In this document: piece after piece, positions 1 to 6,935 of the stretch | Numbering within the stretch: the first letter of the stretch is position 1 | Layout of the letters: every line of letters starts with the position of its first letter | Assembly (NCBI GenBank): GCA_964617995.1 | Contig: CAZTXD010000052.1 | Location: forward strand, 1 to 22,081 | Length of the DNA stretch: 22,081 nt | Direction of reading: 5' to 3' | From: CAZTXD01 sp964617995 | Lineage (GTDB): Bacteria; Actinomycetota; Acidimicrobiia; Spongiisociales; ZC4RG35 | Position numbers and translations under genes: made by a program | Notes under the pieces: generated by a model | Told to the model about the DNA's origin: nothing | What the model saw: only the letters and a program-made list of their open reading frames with translations | Databases searched by the model: none

Positions 1-72
1 CCCCACTCCCCCACTCCCTGGCTCAGGATGACGGATCACACGGGGTGGCCGTTGCCTCGTGTCGAGCGAAAG

Positions 73-128
73 CCCGTTTTCGCGCATCGAATGCGCGCTA
101 TGGCGCGCATTCGATGCGCGAAAAGGGG
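73..128. repeat. Family A long palindrome, copy 1 (downstream of trpA)
   Basis: Two perfectly complementary 22-nt arms (77-98 and 103-124) flank a 4-nt loop TATG. Outside the arms a G/G mismatch is followed by CCC/GGG pairing. The same sequence recurs at 14232-14289 and 21965-22024. The element lies 10 nt beyond the trpA stop codon, so it would form a hairpin at the 3' end of the trp operon mRNA. It has no U-tract after the stem. Instead each strand begins the stem with TTTT and ends it with AAAA, so a classical intrinsic terminator is not supported. Positions 1-72 hold nothing I can assign. Confidence 0.93.
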
Positions 129-137
129 ATCTGTCGC

Positions 138-914
138 TCAGGTGAGGGCGGTGCGGAGTGCGGCCACCGCTTCGTGCAGGGACGCCGCCGCTGCCGACGC
201 CGAGTCGGCCTCCAGCACGCGGCGGACGAGGGCGGTTCCCACGATGACACCGTCGGCCACCTCGCCGGCGGCCCGGGCCTGCTCCGGCGTGGAGATCCCG
301 ACACCCAGCACCAGCGGTATGTCCGTGACCGACCGCACCCGCTTGGCCAGCTCGACGGCCCGGCCGCTCGACTCGGCCCGCTCGCCGGTGACGCCCATCT
401 CGGCGACCCCGTAGATGAACACCGGGTCGAGTGCGGCCGCGGCGGCGATCCTCCGATCGGTCGAAGTCGGAGCGGCGAAGAGCACCATCCCGATCCCACG
501 GGCGGAGGCCTCCTCCAGGACCGGAGCGGCCTCCTCCACGGGCATGTCGGGGATGATCAGCCCCTGCGCACCGGTCGACGCCAGCCTCTCGAGGAAGACA
601 GCGGGCCCGGTGTGGAACACGACATTGGCATATGTCATCGCCAGGGCGGGCAGCCCGGTGCGGGCGACGATCCTCTCCACCAGCCCCAGCGCCCGGTCGA
701 GGTTGGTTCCGGAAGCCAGGGCGGCGGCCGAAGCGGCCTGGATGACGGGGCCGTCCATCAGCGGGTCGGAGTAGGGGATCCCCACCTCGAAGGCGTCGGC
801 CCCGGCGTCGGCCATCGCCGCGAACATGTCGAGAGAATCCTCTCCGGTGGGAAGCCCTGCCGTCAGATAGGGAAGCAGGGCGGTGCGATCCGGAGCGAAC
901 AGAGAGCGGATCAC
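138..914 (-). CDS. trpA: Tryptophan synthase alpha subunit
   Basis: This 258-aa protein has the usual TrpA length. It cleaves indole-3-glycerol phosphate to indole and glyceraldehyde 3-phosphate and passes indole to TrpB in the alpha2beta2 complex. The N-terminal TIM-barrel motif LLPYLTAGLP is followed by FEVGIPYSDPLMDGP, which carries the expected catalytic Glu (residue 43) and Asp (residue 54). The C-terminal phosphate-binding part (VLGVGISTPEQA, DGVIVGTALV) is also present. The start is GTG at 914; it overlaps the trpB stop as GTGA, so translation is probably coupled. It is the last gene of the trp operon, and a long palindrome follows its stop. Confidence 0.97.
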   Translation of the reverse strand: MIRSLFAPDRTALLPYLTAGLPTGEDSLDMFAAMADAGADAFEVGIPYSDPLMDGPVIQAASAAALASGTNLDRALGLVERIVARTGLPALAMTYANVVFHTGPAVFLERLASTGAQGLIIPDMPVEEAAPVLEEASARGIGMVLFAAPTSTDRRIAAAAALDPVFIYGVAEMGVTGERAESSGRAVELAKRVRSVTDIPLVLGVGISTPEQARAAGEVADGVIVGTALVRRVLEADSASAAAASLHEAVAALRTALT

Positions 915-2089
915 GACGTCGCCGCCGTGATCGTCCCCATGTCCTTGTCGCCGCGGCCGGAGAGGTTCACCAGGACCGTCCGTTCTGCGAGGTCTTCACG
1001 CGCCTTCGCCACCCAGGCGATGGCATGGGCCGACTCCAGCGCGGGGATGATGCCCTCGGTGCGTGACAGCAGCTCGACTCCTTCGAGTGCCTCGGCATCG
1101 GTGATCGACACGTATCGGGCCAAACCGGCGTCGAGGAAGTAGGCGTGCTCCGGTCCGACCCCCGGGTAGTCGAGCCCGGCCGAGATCGAGTGAGCCTCCA
1201 GGACCTGGCCGTCGTCGTCCTGGAGCATGTAGGTGCGGCTCCCGTGGAGGACGCCGGGGCTTCCCGCGCCCAGGGAAGCTCCATGGCGTCCGGTGTCGAT
1301 CCCGTCACCGGCGGCCTCGACTCCCACCAGCTCCACCCCCGATCCGGCGAAGGGATAGAAGATGCCGATGGCGTTGGATCCGCCGCCTACACAGGCGACC
1401 ACCACGTCGGGCAGGCGGCCGCTCAACTGGCTCAGGCACTCGTCGCCGATGACCCGCTGCAACTCCCGCACGATCCACGGGAACGGGTGCGGGCCCACCA
1501 CCGAGCCGATGACGTAGTGAGTGGTCTCGACCGTCCTGACCCACTCCCGCATCGTCTCGTTGACCGCGTCCTTGAGGGTTCCCGCTCCCGCCGTGACCGC
1601 CACCACCTCGGTGCCGAGGAGGCGCATGCGGGCGACGTTGAGCCCCTGACGTTCGATGTCGACCTCGCCCATGTACACGACGCAGTCCAAGCCCAGGGCG
1701 GCGGCCGCCGTCGCCGTGGCCACGCCGTGCTGGCCGGCCCCCGTCTCGGCGATGATTCGTCCCTTCCCCATCCGGCGGGCCAGCAGGACCTGGCCGATGG
1801 CGTTGTTGATCTTGTGGGCCCCGGTGTGGGCGAGGTCCTCCCGTTTCAACCACACGTCCACCCCCAGCTCCTCCGACAGGCGGGGAGCAGCGTGGAGCGG
1901 TGTCGGTCGACCCACGTAGCCGGTCAGCCAGGCGTCGAGCTCGGCCCGGAAGCCCGGGTCGGCCCAGGCGTCGACGAACGAGGACTCCAGCTCGTCGAGG
2001 GCGCCCATCAGGGTCTCGGGGGCGAAACGGCCTCCGTAGTCGCCGAAACGACCGGCGGCGTCGGGACGATCGAGCCGCGTCTGGGTCAT
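911..2089 (-). CDS. trpB: Tryptophan synthase beta subunit
   Basis: This 392-aa PLP enzyme condenses indole with serine to give tryptophan. The N-terminus GDYGGRFAPETLM is typical of TrpB1. The PLP lysine lies in KREDLAHTGAHKINN (Lys93), and the PLP phosphate loop is GGGSNAIG. The C-terminus contains EGIIPALESAHA and LSGRGDKD, as in the family. The ATG start overlaps the trpF stop as ATGA, and the gene's own stop overlaps the trpA start. No truncation or missing residue is apparent. The alpha and beta genes are adjacent and coupled, which suits equal production of the two partners. Confidence 0.98.
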   Translation of the reverse strand: MTQTRLDRPDAAGRFGDYGGRFAPETLMGALDELESSFVDAWADPGFRAELDAWLTGYVGRPTPLHAAPRLSEELGVDVWLKREDLAHTGAHKINNAIGQVLLARRMGKGRIIAETGAGQHGVATATAAAALGLDCVVYMGEVDIERQGLNVARMRLLGTEVVAVTAGAGTLKDAVNETMREWVRTVETTHYVIGSVVGPHPFPWIVRELQRVIGDECLSQLSGRLPDVVVACVGGGSNAIGIFYPFAGSGVELVGVEAAGDGIDTGRHGASLGAGSPGVLHGSRTYMLQDDDGQVLEAHSISAGLDYPGVGPEHAYFLDAGLARYVSITDAEALEGVELLSRTEGIIPALESAHAIAWVAKAREDLAERTVLVNLSGRGDKDMGTITAATS

Positions 2090-2730
2090 GCCTTCTTCGC
2101 CTCCTCGACGAAACGACGGATCAGGTCGGCGTCCTTGACGCCGGGCGACGACTCTAGGCCCGATGAGGCGTCGACCCCGAACGGCCGCACCCGCGCCACC
2201 GCCTCCCTCACGTTGGCCGGTCCCAGCCCACCTGCCAGCAGGAACCGATGCCCCACCTCGTCGGCCAGCGACCAGTCGAAGGAGCGGCCGGTGCCTCCGG
2301 GGAGGTCGTCGTCGGGTGTGTCGACGAGGAGGAGATCGTCGTCGTGGACGCCGGCAGGGACGTCCCCGGCGGAGACGGGCCGAATCACCGCGAAGCCCAT
2401 CCGGCGTGCCACCGTCGCGGCGACGGCAGCATGTTGACCGTGTGGCTGCACGGCGTCGACGCCTGCTCGGGCGGCGGCGGCCACCAGCGTTTCCGAGTCG
2501 AGGTCCACGGTGACGAGAACCGTGGTGGGCGACGCCCCCTCGGTCAGGGAGCGGATCTCGTCGAGCTCACGGTGTCGGGGAGAGCGCTCCCACCACACGA
2601 AGCCCACCGCGTCCGCTCCCGCCTCGGCGGCGGCTTCCACGTCCGTTACCTCCCCCAGCCCGCACACCTTCACGAAGGTCTCGCCGTGTTTCGTCTCCCA
2701 GCGTGTCGGCGGGGCGCCTGCGCGGGTCAC
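2086..2730 (-). CDS. trpF: Phosphoribosylanthranilate isomerase
   Basis: The predicted protein has 214 aa. It performs the Amadori rearrangement of phosphoribosylanthranilate to CdRP, the step before TrpC. The general-base cysteine is in FVKVCGLG (Cys23) and the general-acid aspartate in LLLVDTP (Asp137). The phosphate-binding end contains LAGGLGPANV and GVDASSGLE. I chose GTG at 2730 because it overlaps the trpC stop as GTGA, matching the other junctions. GTG at 2673 would give a protein beginning directly at the first beta strand and is a real alternative. A dedicated TrpF is notable because several well-known actinomycetes use the bifunctional isomerase PriA instead. Confidence 0.94.
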   Translation of the reverse strand: MTRAGAPPTRWETKHGETFVKVCGLGEVTDVEAAAEAGADAVGFVWWERSPRHRELDEIRSLTEGASPTTVLVTVDLDSETLVAAAARAGVDAVQPHGQHAAVAATVARRMGFAVIRPVSAGDVPAGVHDDDLLLVDTPDDDLPGGTGRSFDWSLADEVGHRFLLAGGLGPANVREAVARVRPFGVDASSGLESSPGVKDADLIRRFVEEAKKA

Positions 2731-3488
2731 AACCTCAACTCCCTGACCAACCCCTCCGGGTCGTCCGCTTTCACCAGCGCCTCCCCCACCAGCACCGCGT
2801 CGTAACCGGCTTCGGCCATGCGGGTGGCGTCGGCGACGGTGAATATGCCCGACTCGGCCACCTTCACATCCACCTCCGCCAGAACCGGTGCCAGAGTCTC
2901 GGCGGTCGCCAGGTCGACGGTCATGTCGTTGAGATACCGGTTGTTCACTCCCACCAGCTCGGCGCCGGCTGCCACCGCCCGCCGTGCCTCGTCGGGGGTG
3001 TGTACCTCCACGAGGGCGGCGAGCCCGGCCTCGGCGGTCGTGTCGAGAAGGCCCCTCAGGTCCGTGTCGTCGAGAGCGGCGACGATCAGCAGGACAGCGG
3101 CCGCACCCCAGGCCTTCGACTCCCATATCTGGACGGATGAGAGGATGAAGTCCTTGCGCAGCACCGGCAGGCCGGTGGTGGCGACCACCGACATGAGATC
3201 CCCGGGTGACCCCGAGAAGAACTCGGGCTCGGTCAACACCGAGATGGCTGCCGCTCCCCCACGGGCATAGGACACAGCCTGGGCAGTCGGGTCGAGATCG
3301 GGGGCCAGGTCCCCCCCGGACGGTGAGCGGCGTTTGACCTCCGCTACCACCGACAGACCCGGTCCGGCGAGCGCCTCTCGCAACGAGGGGGCGGGGGGTG
3401 TGTCCCGCGCCTGGTTCATCACCGCCCCGGCGCGGCGTTCCAGCTCGGGGAGACGGCGGCGAGTGGCGGCGAGGATCTGGTCGAGCAT
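2727..3488 (-). CDS. trpC: Indole-3-glycerol-phosphate synthase
   Basis: This 253-aa TIM-barrel enzyme converts CdRP to indole-3-glycerol phosphate. The catalytic lysine and glutamate are visible: AEVKRRSPS (Glu50, Lys52), LRKDF (Lys112), VEVHT (Glu161), GVNNR (Asn182/183) and AESGI (Glu212). The ATG at 3488 overlaps the stop of the preceding gene as TGATG. The reading frame is open upstream, but that stretch lies over the previous gene and reads as low-complexity Arg/Gly, so it is not part of the protein. Its stop overlaps the trpF GTG start. Confidence 0.97.
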   Translation of the reverse strand: MLDQILAATRRRLPELERRAGAVMNQARDTPPAPSLREALAGPGLSVVAEVKRRSPSGGDLAPDLDPTAQAVSYARGGAAAISVLTEPEFFSGSPGDLMSVVATTGLPVLRKDFILSSVQIWESKAWGAAAVLLIVAALDDTDLRGLLDTTAEAGLAALVEVHTPDEARRAVAAGAELVGVNNRYLNDMTVDLATAETLAPVLAEVDVKVAESGIFTVADATRMAEAGYDAVLVGEALVKADDPEGLVRELRL

Positions 3489-4402
3489 CACCCCACCAGC
3501 GGGAGATCGCCGACCACGGCCGGGGCGTCCCCGCCCTCCCAACGAAGCGTCACCGCCGTGCCGGGTTCCACTTCCCTCCTGATCAGCGACAGTCCCACCG
3601 GTGATCTCAACGAGAGCGACTCGGCCGGGGAGGTCAGCGACCCCACGACCTTGTCGTCGGCAACCACCTCGGCGCCGCTGGGAGGTATGAGGTTGGTCGT
3701 GACCATCACCCCCATGAGCCGCTGATTGACACGTCCTCGACTATCGATGCGCGCCACCAGCTCCTGACCCAGGAAACAGCCCTTGGCGAAGTCCACGGCT
3801 TCTGGCACCAGCCCGGACTCCTGGGGGATGGTGCCCTCGTCGATGTCCACCCCCATGAGCGGCTCGCCGGCCTCGACCCGGACGGCAGTCCACGCCACCT
3901 CCCCTACCGGGGTCACGTCGGGTGGGTCGGTGGTCACCGACCGCCGGTTGCCGGCGAGGGGAAGCTCGGCGACGAGGACACCGTCGTCGCTCCATCCCTC
4001 CACCGGCGGAGATTCGGGACCGACCAGCGTCGTGAGATGGCGGCCTTCGGGTTCCACGTTCACCCTCACCCGTATCCGGTAGCGGGACAGCGTCTCGGCG
4101 ACGACCGGGCCGTATCCGGTGTCGGTGAGGAGGCCCACCCGGTCCTCGCCGCGGAGCACCCACATCACGGCGGTGATCTTGCCGCGGGGCCCGAGAAGGA
4201 ACGAGCGACGTACGGTCCCCGGCGCCTGGTCGACGACGTTCTGGGAGATGAGGCTCTCGAGGAAGGACACGGCGTCGTCGCCCCGGAACCAGACCAGCTC
4301 GTAGAGTCCGGCGATCCGACCCGCTTCCGATCGGGCCGCCCGGTATTCGGAGGTGACGTCGCCGTAGCTGGCTCGAAGGCCGGCGGGGGACGGGCCCGTC
4401 AC
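3488..4402 (-). CDS. ygfZ: YgfZ/GcvT-like folate-binding protein within the trp operon
   Basis: The 304-aa product belongs to the YgfZ/IBA57 family, related to the T-protein of the glycine cleavage system. Established knowledge links the family to tetrahydrofolate-dependent assembly or repair of Fe-S enzymes. The diagnostic K-G-C-[FY]-x-G-Q-E motif is present as KGCFLGQE, with Cys at residue 209. A GcvT-type N-terminal part (LVWFRGDDAVSFLESLISQN) and a C-terminal beta-barrel (VVGSLTSPAESLSLRSPVGL) surround it. The GTG at 4402 overlaps the trpE stop as GTGA, and the stop overlaps trpC ATG as TGATG, so it is embedded and coupled inside the trp operon. No trp enzyme handled here is a known Fe-S protein, so the reason for the placement is open. 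Confidence 0.9.
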   Translation of the reverse strand: MTGPSPAGLRASYGDVTSEYRAARSEAGRIAGLYELVWFRGDDAVSFLESLISQNVVDQAPGTVRRSFLLGPRGKITAVMWVLRGEDRVGLLTDTGYGPVVAETLSRYRIRVRVNVEPEGRHLTTLVGPESPPVEGWSDDGVLVAELPLAGNRRSVTTDPPDVTPVGEVAWTAVRVEAGEPLMGVDIDEGTIPQESGLVPEAVDFAKGCFLGQELVARIDSRGRVNQRLMGVMVTTNLIPPSGAEVVADDKVVGSLTSPAESLSLRSPVGLSLIRREVEPGTAVTLRWEGGDAPAVVGDLPLVG

Positions 4403-5859
4403 AGCGACCTCGCCCGGGCTATCGCCGCCAGAGCGGCCGCAGCCTTGTCCATCGTCTCGCGGTACTCGGAGGCAGGGTCGGAGTCGGCGACGATCCCCGC
4501 CCCTGCCTGGATCCAGGCGGTGTCGCCGGCTTGCACCACCGTGCGCAGGCAGATGGCGGTGTCCACGTTCCCCGAGAAGTCGAGATAGCCGGCGGCCCCG
4601 GCGTAGGGTCCTCTCGCCACCGGTTCGAGGCGGTCGATGATCTCGATGGCCGCCACCTTGGGAGCGCCCGAGACGGTGCCGTGGGGGAAGGTCGCCCGGA
4701 GGACGTCGACGGGACCGACGTCGGGACGGATGCGCCCCGACACACCCGAGACTATGTGCATGACGTGCGAGTAACGCTCGATCACCATCAGGTCGTCGAC
4801 GACCACCGAACCGAACTCGCACACGCGTCCCAGGTCGTTGCGGGCCAGATCTATCAGCATCACGTGCTCGGCTCGCTCCTTGGGATCGGCCAGGAGCTCC
4901 TTGGCGAGCTCGGTGTCCTCCTCGGGGGTGTCGCCGCGGCGGCGGGTTCCGGCGATCGGCCGCGAGTAGGCGACCCCGTCCCTGACCCGGGTCATCAGCT
5001 CCGGAGAGGAACCGGCCACGGCCACGTCGGGGTGGCGTATGAAGAACAGGAACGGGGACGGGTTGATCAGGCGAAGAGCCCGATAGACGTCGAAGGCGTC
5101 GGCGGGAGCGGCGGTGGACAGGCGCTGTGACAGCACCACCTGGAAGGCGTCGCCGGAGCGGATGGCTGCCTTGACTTCGTCAACTGCCGCTTCGAACGCC
5201 GGTCGGGAGAACGTCGAGGTCCAGGCGGGCAGGTCGGGGTCGGGACAGACGGGGGTGGGCGAATACGCGACCCCGGTTCCCAGCCGCTGCACCGACTCCT
5301 CCAGGGCGGCGACGGCGTCGTCGTAGGTGTCGCCCTGGTCGATGAAGGCGTTCCGCACCAGGGTGATGGTCTGGTCGACCCGGTCGAAGGCGGCCAGGGA
5401 GCCGACGAAGTGCCACACCATCTCGGGGAGGACCCGATCGTCGGGCGGGCGGTCGGGGAGATGCTCGACGTAGCGGACGGCGTCGAAGGCGACATAGCCG
5501 ACGGCGCCGGAGTGAAGCGGAGGCAGCCCCGGTAGATCAGGCACCGTGTGGCGTGTCACCAGGTCCTCCAGCACCTCCAGGGGGTCGCCGGCGATGAGGT
5601 CGGGCCCGGGCCCGTCGAGATCGGACGCACCTTCCCGGGAGGTGAGGGTGAACATGGGATCCCAACCCACGAACGACCACCGGCCCCAATTCTCGCCCCC
5701 CTCCACCGACTCGAGGAGGAAGCCGGGATCGTCACCGACCAGCTTCTCGAACGCCGACACCGGTGTCTCCCGGTCGGCGACGAACGTCGTCGCCACCGGC
5801 ACCACGGTGTGAGAGGCGGCCAACCGCTCGAACTCGTCCCGTCCCGGTCGCAGCTCCAT
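4399..5859 (-). CDS. trpE: Anthranilate synthase component I
   Basis: This 486-aa chorismate-utilising enzyme makes anthranilate from chorismate, using ammonia delivered by a TrpG-type amidotransferase. The N-terminal Trp-feedback region is recognisable as LLESVEGGENWGRWSF (residues 48-63). The catalytic domain has PSPFLFF, SSPELM, RPIAGTRRRG, EHVMLIDLARNDLGR, FPHGTVSGAPK, and a C-terminal QAGAGIVADSDPASEY. PabB is the main alternative. The long N-terminal domain and position at the head of a trp operon favour TrpE. No trpG or trpD is in the window. There is no Shine-Dalgarno sequence at the ATG; a -10-like TACCCT lies 9 nt upstream (see promoter entry). Confidence 0.96.
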   Translation of the reverse strand: MELRPGRDEFERLAASHTVVPVATTFVADRETPVSAFEKLVGDDPGFLLESVEGGENWGRWSFVGWDPMFTLTSREGASDLDGPGPDLIAGDPLEVLEDLVTRHTVPDLPGLPPLHSGAVGYVAFDAVRYVEHLPDRPPDDRVLPEMVWHFVGSLAAFDRVDQTITLVRNAFIDQGDTYDDAVAALEESVQRLGTGVAYSPTPVCPDPDLPAWTSTFSRPAFEAAVDEVKAAIRSGDAFQVVLSQRLSTAAPADAFDVYRALRLINPSPFLFFIRHPDVAVAGSSPELMTRVRDGVAYSRPIAGTRRRGDTPEEDTELAKELLADPKERAEHVMLIDLARNDLGRVCEFGSVVVDDLMVIERYSHVMHIVSGVSGRIRPDVGPVDVLRATFPHGTVSGAPKVAAIEIIDRLEPVARGPYAGAAGYLDFSGNVDTAICLRTVVQAGDTAWIQAGAGIVADSDPASEYRETMDKAAAALAAIARARSL

Positions 5860-5868
5860 ATGGTCCGC

Positions 5869-5874
5869 AGGGTA
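5869..5874 (-). promoter_or_regulatory. trpE: Candidate -10 box of the trp operon
   Basis: On the minus strand TACCCT fits the TANNNT pattern. It ends 9 nt before the trpE ATG, which would put the transcription start within about two bases of the start codon, giving a leaderless or near-leaderless mRNA. No convincing -35 and no Shine-Dalgarno sequence are visible. The family B palindrome begins 24 nt further upstream (5898). Confidence 0.3.
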
Positions 5875-5897
5875 CCGACCTCCAGGCCACGCCCCTA

Positions 5898-5942
5898 TCT
5901 GTGAACGGAAGTGTGGCTGTCAGCCACACTTCCGTTCACAGA
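5898..5942. repeat. Family B palindrome, copy 1 (between trpE and the AbiEi-like gene)
   Basis: A perfect inverted repeat has 22-nt arms (5898-5919 and 5921-5942) around a single T. The outer part reads TCTGTGAACGGAA on both strands. It lies between two divergent genes, so it cannot terminate either of them. A second copy of the same length lies at 6891-6935 on the other side of the AbiEi-like gene. Between copies, a G-C pair in the arm (G5912 with C5928) becomes T-A, so pairing is preserved. Confidence 0.95.
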
Positions 5943-6001
5943 AGCGTCCCCTGGGACGGATGACGGGGAACTGTCAGAGGCGTCCGCCATATTCGTGGGA
6001 C

Positions 6002-6889
6002 ATGAGGGAGATGGACCGGAAACTGAACGGTCGGAGGTTCGTGACCCGAGCCATGGCTCTGGCGGAGGGGGGAACCGACGCCATGATCAGGGGCCGCAAG
6101 ACGATGGGATGGTGGACGCCGGTCCAGGCGGGCGTCTACCGGATCGGCCCTGACGGCGACGACTGGCTCCAGCGCCTCACGGCAGCGCTCCTCGCCGCCG
6201 GACCGCCGGCGGTGGTCTCGCATCGCTCCGCGTATCGGCTGTGGGGCCTCGAAGGCATCGACTCCTGGGTGGTGGAGATCACGGTCCCCTACTCGAACCG
6301 TCCCGTGCCCAAAGGTGTCATCCGGCATCGAACCCGCCGTGTTCTCCCGGCCACCGAGTTGCAGGGCCTCCCGGTGACGGTGGTCGAGCGGACACTGCTC
6401 GACGTGGCTCCGCTGGTCCATCCTCTGGTGCTGGCGAAGGGGGTCGACTCGGCCGTGAGGATGGGCCTGACCGACCGAGCCGCGCTGGCGCACACGGTGC
6501 ACGACCAGGGAGGGCGAGGGGTTCGCGGCGCCCGCAAGCTGGAGGCGATCGTCGACTCGCTGTCACACTCCGGTCCCACCGGGAGCCCGGCCGAGGTCGA
6601 GCTGCTGGTCGGCATGCAACGGCGCGGTCTTCCCACGCCGGTGACTCAGTGGGAGATCTCCACTCCGTCCGGGGAGTCATACCGCGTCGACTTCGGCTGG
6701 CCCGATCGGCGCAAGGGCGTCGAGGTGGACGGCCTCGACGCCCACAGCGGGGCCGAGAACCTGGAAAGGGACCTGATCCGCCAGAACCGCCTCCTCGCCG
6801 CTGGCGTCGAGCTGCGTCGCTTCACCGCCCGGGCCATCCACCGCGACCTCGAGTCGGTGCTGACCGAGATCGAGGCGTTCCTGCGCTGA
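6002..6889 (+). CDS. AbiEi-like antitoxin-domain protein with C-terminal DUF559 (nuclease-like) domain
   Basis: The 295-aa product has an N-terminal region (about 10-190) resembling AbiEi-family type IV antitoxin proteins: a winged-helix-like start, WTPVQAGVYRIG, VVSHRSAYRLWGL, then ITVPYSNRPVPKGVIRHRT and GLPVTVVERTLLD. The C-terminal part (about 195-292) resembles DUF559/Vsr-like PD-(D/E)XK nuclease folds: Glu198, VDFGWPDRRKGVEVDG with Asp230, Glu241 and Asp243, then His248. No AbiEii-type toxin gene is adjacent. The start is ATG at 6002; ATG 6011 is an alternative. A -10-like CATATT (5988-5993) ends 8 nt before it. The gene lies between two copies of the same palindrome. Its nuclease activity and its role, if any, in defence are inferred from fold resemblance only. 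Confidence 0.85.
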   Translation: MREMDRKLNGRRFVTRAMALAEGGTDAMIRGRKTMGWWTPVQAGVYRIGPDGDDWLQRLTAALLAAGPPAVVSHRSAYRLWGLEGIDSWVVEITVPYSNRPVPKGVIRHRTRRVLPATELQGLPVTVVERTLLDVAPLVHPLVLAKGVDSAVRMGLTDRAALAHTVHDQGGRGVRGARKLEAIVDSLSHSGPTGSPAEVELLVGMQRRGLPTPVTQWEISTPSGESYRVDFGWPDRRKGVEVDGLDAHSGAENLERDLIRQNRLLAAGVELRRFTARAIHRDLESVLTEIEAFLR

Positions 6890-6890
6890 C

Positions 6891-6935
6891 TCTGTGAACG
6901 GAATTGTGGCCGGGAGCCACAATTCCGTTCACAGA
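6891..6935. repeat. Family B palindrome, copy 2 (between the AbiEi-like gene and folA)
   Basis: Two perfect 20-nt arms (6891-6910 and 6916-6935) flank the loop CGGGA. The total length of 45 nt equals copy 1. It begins one base after the stop codon of the plus-strand gene and contains the last Leu codon and the TGA stop of folA on the minus strand. Here the two genes converge, so a bidirectional transcript-end or mRNA-stabilising hairpin is possible. No U-tract follows on either strand. Confidence 0.95.

Noticed and set aside
73..128. Classical rho-independent terminator of the trp operon
   Set aside because: The strand polarity is reversed (T4 before, A4 after) and no U-run follows the stem in the transcript direction.
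2731..3126. Upstream extension of trpF (long frame beginning at 3126)
   Set aside because: The extension reads as Arg/Gly-rich shadow of trpC; TrpF proteins are about 200 residues and GTG 2730 is coupled to trpC.
5898..5942. A trp attenuator hairpin upstream of trpE
   Set aside because: No Trp-rich leader peptide, no U-tract and no alternative pairing are visible, and an equal hairpin lies at folA, which is unrelated to tryptophan.
5898..5942. CRP/FNR-type operator (TGTGA with TCACA)
   Set aside because: The half-sites are about 33 nt apart rather than 6, and belong to a longer perfect arm; a dimer of that family would not bind this spacing.
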